A stretch of DNA of 64,000 bases from Microbacterium sp. LWH3-1.2 (GCF_040675855.1 NZ_JBEGIK010000001.1:3348001-3412000); one strand, 5' to 3'; positions 28,430 to 37,703 are shown, numbered from the stretch's first letter. Made by a program: numbers and translations. The notes: generated by a model not told the origin, from the sequence alone.

Positions 28430-29491
28430 ATCGCCAACCCGGCACGTGGGCAGAAGCCGCGCGCCACGATGAAGCAGGTCGCCGCACTGGCGGGCGTCGG
28501 CACCAAGACGGTCTCCAGGGTGGTGAACGACGAACCGAATGTCGCGCCAGGGACGGCGAAGCGCGTGTGGGACGCGGTGCGCGCGCTCGACTACCACGTC
28601 GACCTCCAGGCCGGCAGCCTCCGACGCACAGACGGGCGCACGCGGACCCTCGGCCTCCTCATCAGCAGCGTCGACAACCCGTTCGCCGGCGCGATCCACC
28701 GCGCCGTCGAGGATGCCGCGATCGAGCGTGGGGTGGCCGTGTTCGCTTCCAGCCTCGACGACGATGCCGACCGGGAGGAGCGAGCAGTGACTGCGTTCCT
28801 GCAGCGCCGGGTGGACGGCCTGATCCTGACCACCGCGGGGCGCCGGCAGAACTACATCGCGCAGCTGCAGGATCGCGGCATCCCTGTCGTGTACGTCGAC
28901 CGCGAGCCCAGCGGCACCGAGGCGGACTCCGTCACCAGCGACAATCGAGCCGCTGCCAGGGCGGGGACCGAATGGCTCATCTCCCACGGCCACCGCCGAA
29001 TCGCCCTGCTCGCCGACCGCCGCGAGATTCCCACGGCCGCCGAGCGCGAGCGGGGATTCCTGGACGCCACGAGGGACGCCGGGATCCCCACCGCACAGAC
29101 CCCCGTCATCACCGGACTTCGCGATGCCGATTCCGCGCACCGCGCCCTGACGGCGCTCCTCGCGTCGGATCGGCCGCCCACCGCCGTGTTCAGCGCCCAG
29201 AACCTCATCACCATCGGCGCGATCCACGCGCTGCGCGAAGCGGGGGCCGAGCACTCGGTCGCACTGGTCGGCTTCGACGATGTGCCACTGGCCGACCTCC
29301 TCGACCCCGGCATCACCGTGATCGCGCAGGACCCGCAGGAGATCGGGCGTATCGCCGTGGCGCGCATCTTCGAGCGGCTGGAAGGCGAGGCCTCCCCACC
29401 CCTCCACCACGTGGTGCCGACGAGCTTCGTTCCCCGCGGAAGCGGGGAGATCCCTCCCCCGTCGCCGCTGCCCGGCTCACCGAGCGCGTAG
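28424..29491 (+). CDS. LacI-family regulator of the fructose/levan regulon
   Basis: This 355-residue repressor has the LacI helix-turn-helix ATMKQVAALAGVGTKTVSRVVNDEPNVAPGTAKRVWDAVRALDYHVD and a sugar-sensing domain with LGLLISSVDNPFAGAIHRAVEDAA and VALVGFDDVPLADLL. The C-terminus ends in a proline-rich tail. It is divergent from the frcBCA operon and co-oriented with the large secreted GH32. Matching operators lie before all three units, so it is likely the common switch. ATG 28424 is chosen by homology; GTG 28415 in frame is an alternative. Confidence 0.92.
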   Translation: MSIANPARGQKPRATMKQVAALAGVGTKTVSRVVNDEPNVAPGTAKRVWDAVRALDYHVDLQAGSLRRTDGRTRTLGLLISSVDNPFAGAIHRAVEDAAIERGVAVFASSLDDDADREERAVTAFLQRRVDGLILTTAGRRQNYIAQLQDRGIPVVYVDREPSGTEADSVTSDNRAAARAGTEWLISHGHRRIALLADRREIPTAAERERGFLDATRDAGIPTAQTPVITGLRDADSAHRALTALLASDRPPTAVFSAQNLITIGAIHALREAGAEHSVALVGFDDVPLADLLDPGITVIAQDPQEIGRIAVARIFERLEGEASPPLHHVVPTSFVPRGSGEIPPPSPLPGSPSA

Positions 29492-29539
29492 GCGGGCGCG
29501 GTCACGACACCGACGCCGACGCCGGATCACGTCGTTGCT

Positions 29540-29554
29540 TTGTCCAGCGGACAA
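29540..29554. promoter_or_regulatory. Second palindrome in the GH32 promoter region
   Basis: TTGTCCAGCGGACAA is a perfect 15-bp palindrome that falls between a possible -35 (TTGCTT, 29535-29540) and -10 (CATAAC, 29557-29562). It differs from the TGACAnCGATGTCA operator and may serve a second regulator. Confidence 0.4.
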
Positions 29555-29577
29555 GCCATAACATCTCGCCCTGACGG

Positions 29578-29595
29578 TCTGACATCGATGTCAGA
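29578..29595. promoter_or_regulatory. Perfect 18-bp LacI operator upstream of secreted GH32
   Basis: TCTGACATCGATGTCAGA is a perfect palindrome and the best copy of the TGACAnCGATGTCA operator shared with the frcB promoter and the lacI start. It lies about 50 bp upstream of the GH32 start codon. Confidence 0.8.
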
Positions 29596-29641
29596 TGAGG
29601 GTCGGAAGACCTCGATGATCGCCAAGGAGGGCGAACGACTG

Positions 29642-32600
29642 ATGGTGCGAGCACGATGGATGCCACTGCCCGGCGCAACGCGGACCCCGAGAGCTCGGCG
29701 GCCGCGCGCCGTCGCGGCGGCGGGACTGGCGGCGGGGATGATCGCGGCCGGGCTGGGGGCGCTGCCGCTCGCTGCAGCGGAGGAGATCGCGGTCGGGGAT
29801 GAGCTCTACCGGCCCGCTGTCCACTTCACGCCCGAGCAGAACTGGATGAACGATCCGAACGGCATGGTGTACGTCGACGGCACGTACCACCTGTACTTCC
29901 AGCACAATCCGCAGGGGACGCGCTGGGGCAACATGAGCTGGGGCCACGCGACCTCGGACGACCTGCTCCACTGGGAGGAGCAGCCCCTGGCCATCCCGCA
30001 GACGTTCGACGACGACGGCCGTCCCATCGAGAGCATCTTCTCGGGATCCGTGGTCGTCGACGAAGACAACACCTCCGGATTCGGCGACGGCGCCCGGGCA
30101 CCGCTCGTGGCGATCTACACCAGCGCCTATGAGCCGGCGCACCCCACCCGCGCGGGCAAGCAGGCGCAGTCGCTGGCGTACAGCACCGACGGCGGGTACA
30201 CCTGGACGAAGTACGCCGGCAACCCCGTCGTCGACCGAGACTCGGCGAACTTCCGTGACCCGAAGGTGTTCTGGTACGAGGGCCTCGCCGGCAGCTACTG
30301 GGTGATGACCGCCGTCGAAGCGCTCGACCGCAAGGTGGTGCTGTACAAGAGCCAGGACCTGAAGACCTGGGAGCACCTCTCCGACTTCGGCCCCGCGAAC
30401 TCCACCGGTGGCATCTGGGAGTGTCCCGACCTGTTCGAACTGCCCGTCGACGGCGACCCTGATGACACGAGATGGGTGATGGTGGTCAACCTCAACCCCG
30501 GCGCGGTCGCCGGTGGCAGCGGAGGCCAGTACTTCGTCGGCGACTTCGACGGCGTCACCTTCACGAGCGAGACCACGGAGGGCCCGCAGGCTCTGCCCGC
30601 GGGCGAGGTGTTCGCGGGCTTCGACGACGGCACGTACGACGGCTGGACGGTAGCCAACGAGCCCGGTAACTGGAAGCAAGGGCCGTGGGGGCCCGCACCG
30701 GCGACGGGGACGCTGCCGGGACAGAACCCGGTCGCCGGCTACATCGGGGCGGGACTCGTCAACGGGTTCACCGACGGCGACTGGCCGGTGGGCACGTTGG
30801 AGTCACCTGCGTTCACCGTCGAGAACGACTACATCAACTTCCTCGTCGGCGGGGGGCGGCATCCGCATGTCTCCGGCGCGCAGCTGACCAACGAGCCGCC
30901 CGCCGGTACCACCGTGTTCGACTTCGAGCTGCCCGATGGACAGGTCCTCGCCGACGCCGGCTGGGAGATCACCGGCGACTTCGCGACCGATCCGTGGCGC
31001 AACCCGTCTACGGCCGGCGGTGACTACTACCTCGGCGCCAAGCGCCTGAACACGTGGGAGGGAGGCCCGCGCGGCGACGAGAACGTCGGCATCTACACCT
31101 CGCCGACCTTCGCGCTCGAGGGCGACTACGTCTCGTTCCTCATCGGAGGCGGCAAGCGCACCGACGGCTCGCTCCAGGCCGAGCTCGTGGTCGACGGTTC
31201 CGTGGTGCGCACCGAGACGGGTCCCGAGGCGGGACAGCTGAACTGGCGTTCCTGGGATGTCGCGGAGTACCGCGGGCAGAACGCCCAGTTGCGCATCCGC
31301 GACGAAGCCACCGGCGGGTGGGGTCATCTCACCTTCGACCATGTGGTGGTCGGCGATACGCCTGCGAAGCCGCGTTCGGACGAGACATCCGTCAATCTGG
31401 TCGTCGACGGCGAGGTCGTGCGCACGGCGACCGGCGCTGACAGCGAGACCCTCGACTGGGCGAGCTGGAACGTGCGCGAGTTCGAAGGGAGCGAGGCGTC
31501 GATCCGCGTGATCGACAACAACCGCTTCGGCTGGGGTCACATCCTGCTCGATCAGGTCATGTTCGCGGATGCCGCGGCCCCGACGAGGCTGGAGAGCTAC
31601 GACTGGCTCGACTGGGGCCGCGACTACTACGCGGCCGTGTCGTACTTCGGCACGCCGTCCGGATCGCGGATCATGCAGGGCTGGATGAACAACTGGGACT
31701 ATGCCAACGACATCCCGACGAGCACGTGGCGCAGCTCCATGACACTGCCCCGCGAGGTGACGCTCGTCTCGACACCGGCCGGCCCACGTTTGTCGCAGCG
31801 CGTCGTGCCGCAGCTGGCCGGCCAGCTCCAGACGACGCAGGCGGAGTCGCTCACGTCGGTCGCCGTGGACGGCGAGACCGACCTCGGTCTCGCGGGCGAC
31901 GTCGTCAAGCTGGAGGTCGTGCTCCGTCCCGGTGACGCGGATCGGGCGGGCGTGCGCGTCTTCGGCGACGAGGACTCGGGCACCCTCATCGGATACGACG
32001 CGGAGGCCGGACGCCTCTTCGTCGACCGGCGCGACTCGGGGAACACCGCGTTCCACCCGGCGTTCGCCTCCGTCGAAGACGCGCCGCTGGATCTCGGCGC
32101 CGACGGCACCGTCGCCTTCGAGGTGTACCTCGACCGCGCCTCGGTGGAGCTGTTCGCCGCCGACGGGCTGCTGACGATCACCGACCAGGTGTTCCCCGAC
32201 GCGGGTGCCGACGCCATCACCGGGTGGTCCGAGGGAGGCGAAGCGACCATCGAGCGGATCACCGTCACGCCGATCAGGCCCACCATGTGGCAGGAACCCG
32301 AGCCCGTCGCAGCACCTGGGGCTCCGGCATCCGTCATCGCCACCGCCGGCGGCGAAGGAGTCGAGGTCTCGTGGACGCCTCCGACCGACGACGGCGGTGC
32401 TCCGGTGACCGAGTACCGCGTCTATCAGGACGGTGTTCCCGAGCCGATCGCGACGACGACGTCAGCCGCACATACCGTGAGCGACCTGATCCCCGGCTCG
32501 ACCGTGCGGTTCGCCGCGACCGCGGTGAACACGGCCGGCGAGAGCGAGAAGTCGGAGTGGTCGGCGCCGGTGACGGTCCCGGACGGGGCCACCGCCGCGC

Positions 32601-33172
32601 CCGCTCGGGGCACACTGTCGCACGACAACGGCTGGGACACCGGTCTTGCCGACGGCGACTACACCGTGACGATGAACCTCTACCGCGGCCAGAACGGCTC
32701 GTCCTTCCGGCTGTTCGAGAACGGAGCGCTGGTCGCTGCGGTTCCGCTCGCTTACGGCGGCACCGCGGCGCAGCAGGCGAAGGTGGCGATCACCGGAAAG
32801 CCCAACGGCGTCTACGTGTACACGGGCGAGCTGGTCAACACGAAAGGGGTCACGGCCACGACCTCGGTGACCGTCAAGGTCACCCAGGCCAATCCGGGCA
32901 AGCCCGTGCTGTCGCACGACAACACCGACGGCGACGGCCGGTTCACGCTCACCGCCGACATGTGGTGGGGCACGAACGCGACGTCGTACCGCTTCTACGA
33001 GGGAGAGACGGTGATCGCCGAGGGCATCCTCGTCGCGGCAACGCCGGGTCAGCAGTCGGCGACGACCGCGGTCAACGGGGCGGCACTGGGCAAGCACACC
33101 TACCGCGTGGAATTCATCAACGCGGCAGGGGCGACCTCCAGCGCGCCGCTGACGGTCACCGTGAAGAAGTAG
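29642..33172 (+). CDS. Secreted multidomain GH32 fructanase (levanase/inulinase)
   Basis: This 1176-residue enzyme has a long signal peptide ending near LPLAAA. The GH32 triad is clear: Asp71 in WMNDPNG, Asp206 in FRDPKVF and Glu260 in WECPDLF. At about residue 325 the propeller is interrupted by a jelly-roll-like module (GFDDGTYDGWTV); that module is itself interrupted at about 420-581 by a second, related module, then resumes at TSVNLVVDG (582-643) before the propeller continues at ESYDWLDWGRDYY. A GH32 beta-sandwich, an FN3 domain (about 893-985) and two repeated SLSHDN-type Ig-like modules (986-1084, 1085-1176) follow; the last probably bind polysaccharide. It would release fructose outside the cell for frcBCA. 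The ATG at 29642 is preceded by AAGGAGG. Confidence 0.93.
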   Translation: MVRARWMPLPGATRTPRARRPRAVAAAGLAAGMIAAGLGALPLAAAEEIAVGDELYRPAVHFTPEQNWMNDPNGMVYVDGTYHLYFQHNPQGTRWGNMSWGHATSDDLLHWEEQPLAIPQTFDDDGRPIESIFSGSVVVDEDNTSGFGDGARAPLVAIYTSAYEPAHPTRAGKQAQSLAYSTDGGYTWTKYAGNPVVDRDSANFRDPKVFWYEGLAGSYWVMTAVEALDRKVVLYKSQDLKTWEHLSDFGPANSTGGIWECPDLFELPVDGDPDDTRWVMVVNLNPGAVAGGSGGQYFVGDFDGVTFTSETTEGPQALPAGEVFAGFDDGTYDGWTVANEPGNWKQGPWGPAPATGTLPGQNPVAGYIGAGLVNGFTDGDWPVGTLESPAFTVENDYINFLVGGGRHPHVSGAQLTNEPPAGTTVFDFELPDGQVLADAGWEITGDFATDPWRNPSTAGGDYYLGAKRLNTWEGGPRGDENVGIYTSPTFALEGDYVSFLIGGGKRTDGSLQAELVVDGSVVRTETGPEAGQLNWRSWDVAEYRGQNAQLRIRDEATGGWGHLTFDHVVVGDTPAKPRSDETSVNLVVDGEVVRTATGADSETLDWASWNVREFEGSEASIRVIDNNRFGWGHILLDQVMFADAAAPTRLESYDWLDWGRDYYAAVSYFGTPSGSRIMQGWMNNWDYANDIPTSTWRSSMTLPREVTLVSTPAGPRLSQRVVPQLAGQLQTTQAESLTSVAVDGETDLGLAGDVVKLEVVLRPGDADRAGVRVFGDEDSGTLIGYDAEAGRLFVDRRDSGNTAFHPAFASVEDAPLDLGADGTVAFEVYLDRASVELFAADGLLTITDQVFPDAGADAITGWSEGGEATIERITVTPIRPTMWQEPEPVAAPGAPASVIATAGGEGVEVSWTPPTDDGGAPVTEYRVYQDGVPEPIATTTSAAHTVSDLIPGSTVRFAATAVNTAGESEKSEWSAPVTVPDGATAAPARGTLSHDNGWDTGLADGDYTVTMNLYRGQNGSSFRLFENGALVAAVPLAYGGTAAQQAKVAITGKPNGVYVYTGELVNTKGVTATTSVTVKVTQANPGKPVLSHDNTDGDGRFTLTADMWWGTNATSYRFYEGETVIAEGILVAATPGQQSATTAVNGAALGKHTYRVEFINAAGATSSAPLTVTVKK

Positions 33173-33183
33173 CAGTCACGGAG

Positions 33184-33235
33184 GTGGAGGGGCTCGAAAA
33201 GCGGAGTCTGCGGGGCGCGAATCGAACCCCTCCAC
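33184..33235 (+). terminator. Terminator hairpin after secreted GH32
   Basis: A 14-bp stem with one G-T pair (33184-33197 against 33222-33235, 24-nt loop) begins 11 nt past the stop. It may serve both this gene and the convergent operon C. Confidence 0.6.
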
Positions 33236-33307
33236 GTGGTGCGACGATGTCGTCGGTCGATGTCGCCACTCGACGGCGAGCGGCAGAGTCGTGGGCGGGC
33301 TGGCAGA

Positions 33308-34369
33308 CTACTCGGGGCGCTGCGGACGCGGCGGAGCGACCGACTCGCGCTCCACCACGGGGCAGGCCAACACCGTCGGACGCTCGGTGAGCAGCGTCTG
33401 CTCGTCTTTGCCGTGAATGAGATCGGCGAGCGTGGACACGGCCCAGGCCCCCATCTCGTAGTGCGGGAGCGAGACCGTGGTGAGCGTCGGAAACAGACTG
33501 TCGGGTATCGGCGCCTGGTCGTCGAAGCCGACGATCGAGAGGTCGGTGGGGATGACGAGTCCGCGCTCGCCTGCCGCCCGGTACGCGCCGACGGCCATTC
33601 GGTCGTTGTAGCAGAACACCGCGGTGGGAGCGCGGTCCAGAAGCTCCAGGCTCGCGCGGTACCCGCCGCGCGCGTCCGCGGGGCCCGCTACGACGAGGTC
33701 TTCGGTCGGCAGGCTCGCCGCCTGCATGCCGTCGAGGTAGCCGAGGAGGCGTCCTCGCGTGGCGGGGACGTCCTCGGCGCTCGCGGCGAAGGCGATCCGC
33801 CGATGCCCCGCGCGCGCGAGCATCTCCACGACAGCGGCGGCGCCAGCCCGTTCGTCCGGCAGCACTGCGGGGATGGCCCCCGCGGAGTCTCGTGCTCCGA
33901 TCAGCGCTGCGGGCCGGGATCGCAGGTTCTCCGGGGCGACGATCACGTCGTGATACACCGTGGCGTAGATGATGCCGTCGACCTGCCGGTCGAGGAAGGC
34001 CTGGATCTGGGCCGCGTCCACCTCCGGCTCCGGATTCAGCACCGAGTTGATGATGGCGAGGGTGAGGTTTCGCCGACTTGCCTCTTCCTGGGCGCCGAGG
34101 ATGATGCGGCCGGCGTGGGGCGTGGTCGCGATCTCCTCGGTGACCAGGCCGATCATGTCCGACGCCTGCGTTCGCAACCCACGAGCGAGGCGGTTCGGTC
34201 GATAGCCCAATTCCTCAGCGGCCGCGCGGACGCGCGCTGCGGTGTCTTCGCTGACACGCGTGTGCGGCGTCGCATTGAGGACGTGGGAAACGGTGGTCTG
34301 CGAGACGCCCGCGTGTGCCGCGACGTCCCGGATGCCAGCGGTCTTCTCTGTCACTCGGCTCTCCGTCAT
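33308..34369 (-). CDS. LacI-family repressor of operon C
   Basis: This 353-residue protein has the LacI DNA-binding domain (AGIRDVAAHAGVSQTTVSHVLNATPHTRVSEDTAARV, hinge ELGYRPNRLARGL) and a sugar-binding domain with MIGLVTEEIATTPHAGRII. It is the last gene of operon C, directly after the GH91 gene, mirroring the layout of operon A. It likely binds the TGCCAA/TTGGCA palindrome upstream of the operon and responds to the imported fructan derivative. The ATG at 34369 follows GAGGGGAC. Confidence 0.92.
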   Translation of the reverse strand: MTESRVTEKTAGIRDVAAHAGVSQTTVSHVLNATPHTRVSEDTAARVRAAAEELGYRPNRLARGLRTQASDMIGLVTEEIATTPHAGRIILGAQEEASRRNLTLAIINSVLNPEPEVDAAQIQAFLDRQVDGIIYATVYHDVIVAPENLRSRPAALIGARDSAGAIPAVLPDERAGAAAVVEMLARAGHRRIAFAASAEDVPATRGRLLGYLDGMQAASLPTEDLVVAGPADARGGYRASLELLDRAPTAVFCYNDRMAVGAYRAAGERGLVIPTDLSIVGFDDQAPIPDSLFPTLTTVSLPHYEMGAWAVSTLADLIHGKDEQTLLTERPTVLACPVVERESVAPPRPQRPE

Positions 34370-34401
34370 CGTTGTCCCCTCACGTTCGTACCACCTTTCG
34401 G

Positions 34402-35814
34402 TCACCGGCGGTCCGCGCGGCGGTCCCCCAGCGCCACCACGCCAGCGGGCAGCGGGGTGGACTCCGCGTGCACGCCCGATCCGATCGCTGGGGTCGGCCG
34501 GAATGCGTTCACCGCGAGATCGACGACGACCTCGTCATCGCGCCCCGAGTCGAGGATGGTGTTCCCGGTGGCCGTGGGATCGACCAGGACCGCGGTGAGG
34601 GCGAGACTTCGCGAAGCGTGGGTCGCGAGCAGGGCGTCGACCTGTGCTTCGAAGCACGAGTCACTCGATGAGGTGGCGACGTCCAACCCGACGACGTGGT
34701 TGCTCGCGATGTAGTTGTCGCTGCCGGCCGCCAGCCGGATGATCACAGGGGCTACGCCTGCCGGCCGGACGCTCTCGGAGTCGATGACCTCGGAGAAGTG
34801 ATTGCCGATGATCGAATTGTTGCTGCCGGTGATCACCAGCAGCCCGAAGAGATCGTCCAGCCCGTTGTCCACCGTGAGGAACGGCGTCCACGGCTCGTGG
34901 TCGCGGAGGAAATGATTCGAGCCCAACAGGTTCTCCGAACTGTTCCCGGCGAGGACCATCATCCCCGGGTAGAACGAGTGGAGGCGGTTGTTGGTCACGC
35001 TCGACCGGGTGACACCGTGAAGGTGCACGCTGCTCGCGCCGCGCGGAAAGACGTTGTTCGCGGTGATCAGAAGCCCACCGTGGTTCTCGGCGTAGATCGA
35101 GTGACCGTGGGGACCGGCCCCGATGAGGTTGTCGGTGATCTTGGACGCCTGGCCCCAGCTGCGCAGTTCGATGCACGAACCGCATTCCGCGATGAAGTTG
35201 TCGTGGATCGAGAGTGCGTCAGCTTTGTGGATCGTCAACGCGTGCTCGAGGTAGACGAACCCCATGCCTGTGATCCGGAATGAGTCGTTGGCATCCCTGA
35301 CATGAATGCCCGTCTTCCCATTGGCGTACGAGTTCTCCGGGTTCTCCCCCGGTTGGTCGCCGGCGAAGTGCAGCCCGTCGATGCAGAAGCCTGAGAATTC
35401 GACCGAGCTGATTCTCGGGCTTCCGCTGCGTGCCACCAGGAATGCGGCGCCCGCGGATTCCTCGTGGGAGGCTCCGGCAGCGATGTCGACGAGGATGCGG
35501 CTGCCTCCGGGCCACAGCTCGTGCAACCCGGGCCATTCGTCTGCGGGGACATTGAAACGGATGCTGGACGAGCTGAAGCCGTGCCCCGCGCCTTCGATGC
35601 GCAGGAAGCTGATGTCGATCAGCACCTGGGTGCGAAGTCGGTAGTCCCCCGGCGGAATGCGGATCACGGCGCCCGGCTTTCCGCCGTCCCGCATGTCGCG
35701 CGCCACCTGGCGGGCTTTGACGTCCGCGATGATGCTGTTGATCACCTCGCCGATGTCCTGGTAGGGATCGCCGTGAGGCCACGCCGTCACGTCGTACGTG
35801 TTGTCACTCGACAT
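34402..35814 (-). CDS. GH91 enzyme: inulin fructotransferase or difructose-anhydride hydrolase
   Basis: This 470-residue protein has a right-handed beta-helix and closely resembles inulin fructotransferases: YDVTAWPHGDPYQDIGEVINSII, GAVIRIPPGDYRL, FVYLEHALTIHKADALSIHDNF, GQASKITDNLIGAG and SFYPGMMVLAGN. The conserved Asp205 (HDNF) and Glu216 (CIEL) are 11 residues apart, matching the catalytic pair I recall for the Bacillus snu-7 enzyme. Family GH91 makes cyclic difructose anhydrides from inulin or, in DFA-III hydrolase, opens them. Here there is no signal peptide and the gene sits inside an ABC-importer operon, which favours a cytoplasmic hydrolase acting on imported DFA. The activity call is inference; the family is secure. 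Confidence 0.92.
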   Translation of the reverse strand: MSSDNTYDVTAWPHGDPYQDIGEVINSIIADVKARQVARDMRDGGKPGAVIRIPPGDYRLRTQVLIDISFLRIEGAGHGFSSSSIRFNVPADEWPGLHELWPGGSRILVDIAAGASHEESAGAAFLVARSGSPRISSVEFSGFCIDGLHFAGDQPGENPENSYANGKTGIHVRDANDSFRITGMGFVYLEHALTIHKADALSIHDNFIAECGSCIELRSWGQASKITDNLIGAGPHGHSIYAENHGGLLITANNVFPRGASSVHLHGVTRSSVTNNRLHSFYPGMMVLAGNSSENLLGSNHFLRDHEPWTPFLTVDNGLDDLFGLLVITGSNNSIIGNHFSEVIDSESVRPAGVAPVIIRLAAGSDNYIASNHVVGLDVATSSSDSCFEAQVDALLATHASRSLALTAVLVDPTATGNTILDSGRDDEVVVDLAVNAFRPTPAIGSGVHAESTPLPAGVVALGDRRADRR

Positions 35815-35839
35815 TGGTGTCCAATCGTGTCCCGGCTTC

Positions 35840-36676
35840 TCAGCCCTTGACCGCGCCGAGGGTGAGGCCGGCGACGATCTGCCGCTGGAGGAAGAGCGTG
35901 AGCAGGATGACGGGGATCGAGTAGACGGCGGCGAGCGCCGTCATCCCTCCCCAGTCCAGGCCGAACTGGCTCTGGAAGTTGGCGATCACGACCGGGGTGG
36001 TCTGCGCCCTGACCGAGGTGAGCAAGAGGGCGAAGAGGAACTCGTTCCAGGAGGCGAGGAACGCGAAGATCGCAGTCACGGCGAGGCCGCCCGACACCAC
36101 GGGCAGGACGACCCGCCACATCGCCTGGAGCCGATTGCAGCCGTCGACCTCGGCCGCTTCGCTCAATTCGTCCGGGACGGCCTCGAAGAAGCTCGCCATC
36201 AGCCAGATGGAGAGGGGAAGCGAGATCGTGGTGTGCGCGAGAGCGAGCCCGAAAGAGGTGTCGGTCAATCCGAGGTTGCGCATCACCTCGATGAGGGGCG
36301 CCCCCACGGCGATGGTCGGCACCATTCGGGTGACGAGCGCCGCAACGATGAAGACGCGTCCGCTGGGGGTGCGAAACCGAGTGATCGCGTATGCGGCGGG
36401 CACGGCGAGCACCAGCGACAGCACGGTCGAGATGACCGCGGTGACCACGCTGTTGATGAGCGCGGCCGGCACTCCCTCGCGGGTGAGCGCGGATACGTAG
36501 TTGTCGAGGGTCCACGTCTCTGGCCACACCGATGGCGGCACGGCGATCGCGTCCAGCGGGGGCTTGAACGACGTCAGCAGCAGGTAGAGGAACGGGAACC
36601 CGTACATGATGATGGCGGCGGCGAGCAGGACCCACAGGAGGATGCGGCTCTTGCCCCGGGTCTCGAGCGGATTCAT
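35840..36676 (-). CDS. Sugar ABC permease, MalG type (operon C)
   Basis: This 278-residue permease has six hydrophobic segments and the EAA loop ELSEAAEVDGCNRLQAMWRVVLPV. It is the second permease of a CUT1 importer. ATG 36676 overlaps the stop of the partner permease by 4 nt, so the longer frame upstream is rejected. The GH91 gene starts 25 nt downstream. As in operon A no ATPase gene is present. Confidence 0.92.
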   Translation of the reverse strand: MNPLETRGKSRILLWVLLAAAIIMYGFPFLYLLLTSFKPPLDAIAVPPSVWPETWTLDNYVSALTREGVPAALINSVVTAVISTVLSLVLAVPAAYAITRFRTPSGRVFIVAALVTRMVPTIAVGAPLIEVMRNLGLTDTSFGLALAHTTISLPLSIWLMASFFEAVPDELSEAAEVDGCNRLQAMWRVVLPVVSGGLAVTAIFAFLASWNEFLFALLLTSVRAQTTPVVIANFQSQFGLDWGGMTALAAVYSIPVILLTLFLQRQIVAGLTLGAVKG

Positions 36677-37680
36677 CGCGTGCTCCCTGGACGCCAGATC
36701 AGCAGGATCGCGGCGATGGCCACGGCCAGCATGACGATGAGATAGACCGTTCCCATGGCGCTGGCCAATCCCGGATCCCCGAACCGGGTCATGGTGCGGT
36801 AGATGAGAAGGCTCAGCGTCGTGGTGCTGCCCTGAGGGCCGCCATCCGTCTGGATGAGGATGATGTCGAATGCTCGGGCCGCGTCGATGCCGCGGACGAT
36901 GAGTGCGACGGCGATCACGGGTCGCAGCAGCGGGATGATGATGCTGAACAAGATCCGTGGGTACTTCGCGCCGTCGATACGGGCGGCCTCGATCACGTCC
37001 CCGGGGATGTTCTGCAGACCTGCGAAGAGCACCAGCGTGATGAACGAAGTGGTCAGCCAGATGTCGGGCAGCGCAACCGAGAACAGCGCGATGTTCGGAT
37101 CGCTCAGCCACTGGATCTGGTCGGGGCTGGACAGGATGTGCGCCTCGTAGAGCATCTGGTTGACGATGCCGAAGTTGTCGATGAGGAGGAACCGCCACAG
37201 CAGGCCGGCGACCACCGGAGCGATCATCAGCGGGTACATGAACACGGTGCGGAACACAGCCGAGCGCCGGCCGAGCGCGGTGAACAGCAGTGCCACCGCG
37301 AGGCCGAGCACGAATTCGGCCGTCACGACGAAGACGGTGTACACGATCGTGCGGACGGATGCCGACTGGAAGGCGTCCGAGGCGAACGCGGTCGCGTAGT
37401 TCGCGAAGCCGACGAACGTGCGCGGCGCACCGGCGAACGGTGAGATCTCGAAGAAGCTGTCGTAGATGAACCGGACGAGGGGCCACAGCACGAAACCGGC
37501 GAGGAACAGGGCCGCCGGCGCCATGAGCAGGAGCGCGAATCGGCGGTCGCCGCTGTCCTTGCTGCGGTGCTTGCGCGCGTGCGGGCGTGAGCCGGGGCGC
37601 GGGCGTGAGCCCGGGTGCGGGGCCCGCGGCGGGACGGCCGGGGCCACCCCACCGCGGGTCGCAGGAGCGAGAATCTCCAC
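36673..37680 (-). CDS. Sugar ABC permease, MalF type (operon C)
   Basis: This 335-residue permease has an unusually long Pro/Arg/His-rich cytoplasmic N-terminus (about 45 residues, including tandem GSRPRPGSRPHA) before six membrane segments. The EAA loop is DVIEAARIDGAKYPRILFSIIIP. GTG at 37680 is preceded by AGAAGG. It lies 23 nt after the lipoprotein gene. Confidence 0.9.
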   Translation of the reverse strand: MEILAPATRGGVAPAVPPRAPHPGSRPRPGSRPHARKHRSKDSGDRRFALLLMAPAALFLAGFVLWPLVRFIYDSFFEISPFAGAPRTFVGFANYATAFASDAFQSASVRTIVYTVFVVTAEFVLGLAVALLFTALGRRSAVFRTVFMYPLMIAPVVAGLLWRFLLIDNFGIVNQMLYEAHILSSPDQIQWLSDPNIALFSVALPDIWLTTSFITLVLFAGLQNIPGDVIEAARIDGAKYPRILFSIIIPLLRPVIAVALIVRGIDAARAFDIILIQTDGGPQGSTTTLSLLIYRTMTRFGDPGLASAMGTVYLIVMLAVAIAAILLIWRPGSTR

Positions 37681-37703
37681 GGAATACCTTCTGAATGGAT
37701 CGT

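Noticed and set aside
33205-33240. Possible tRNA 3' end on the minus strand (GGGTTCGATTC T-loop look-alike)
   Set aside because: The T-stem does not pair, and no acceptor, anticodon or D arms are found; the sequence is better explained as one arm of the hairpin after the GH32 gene.
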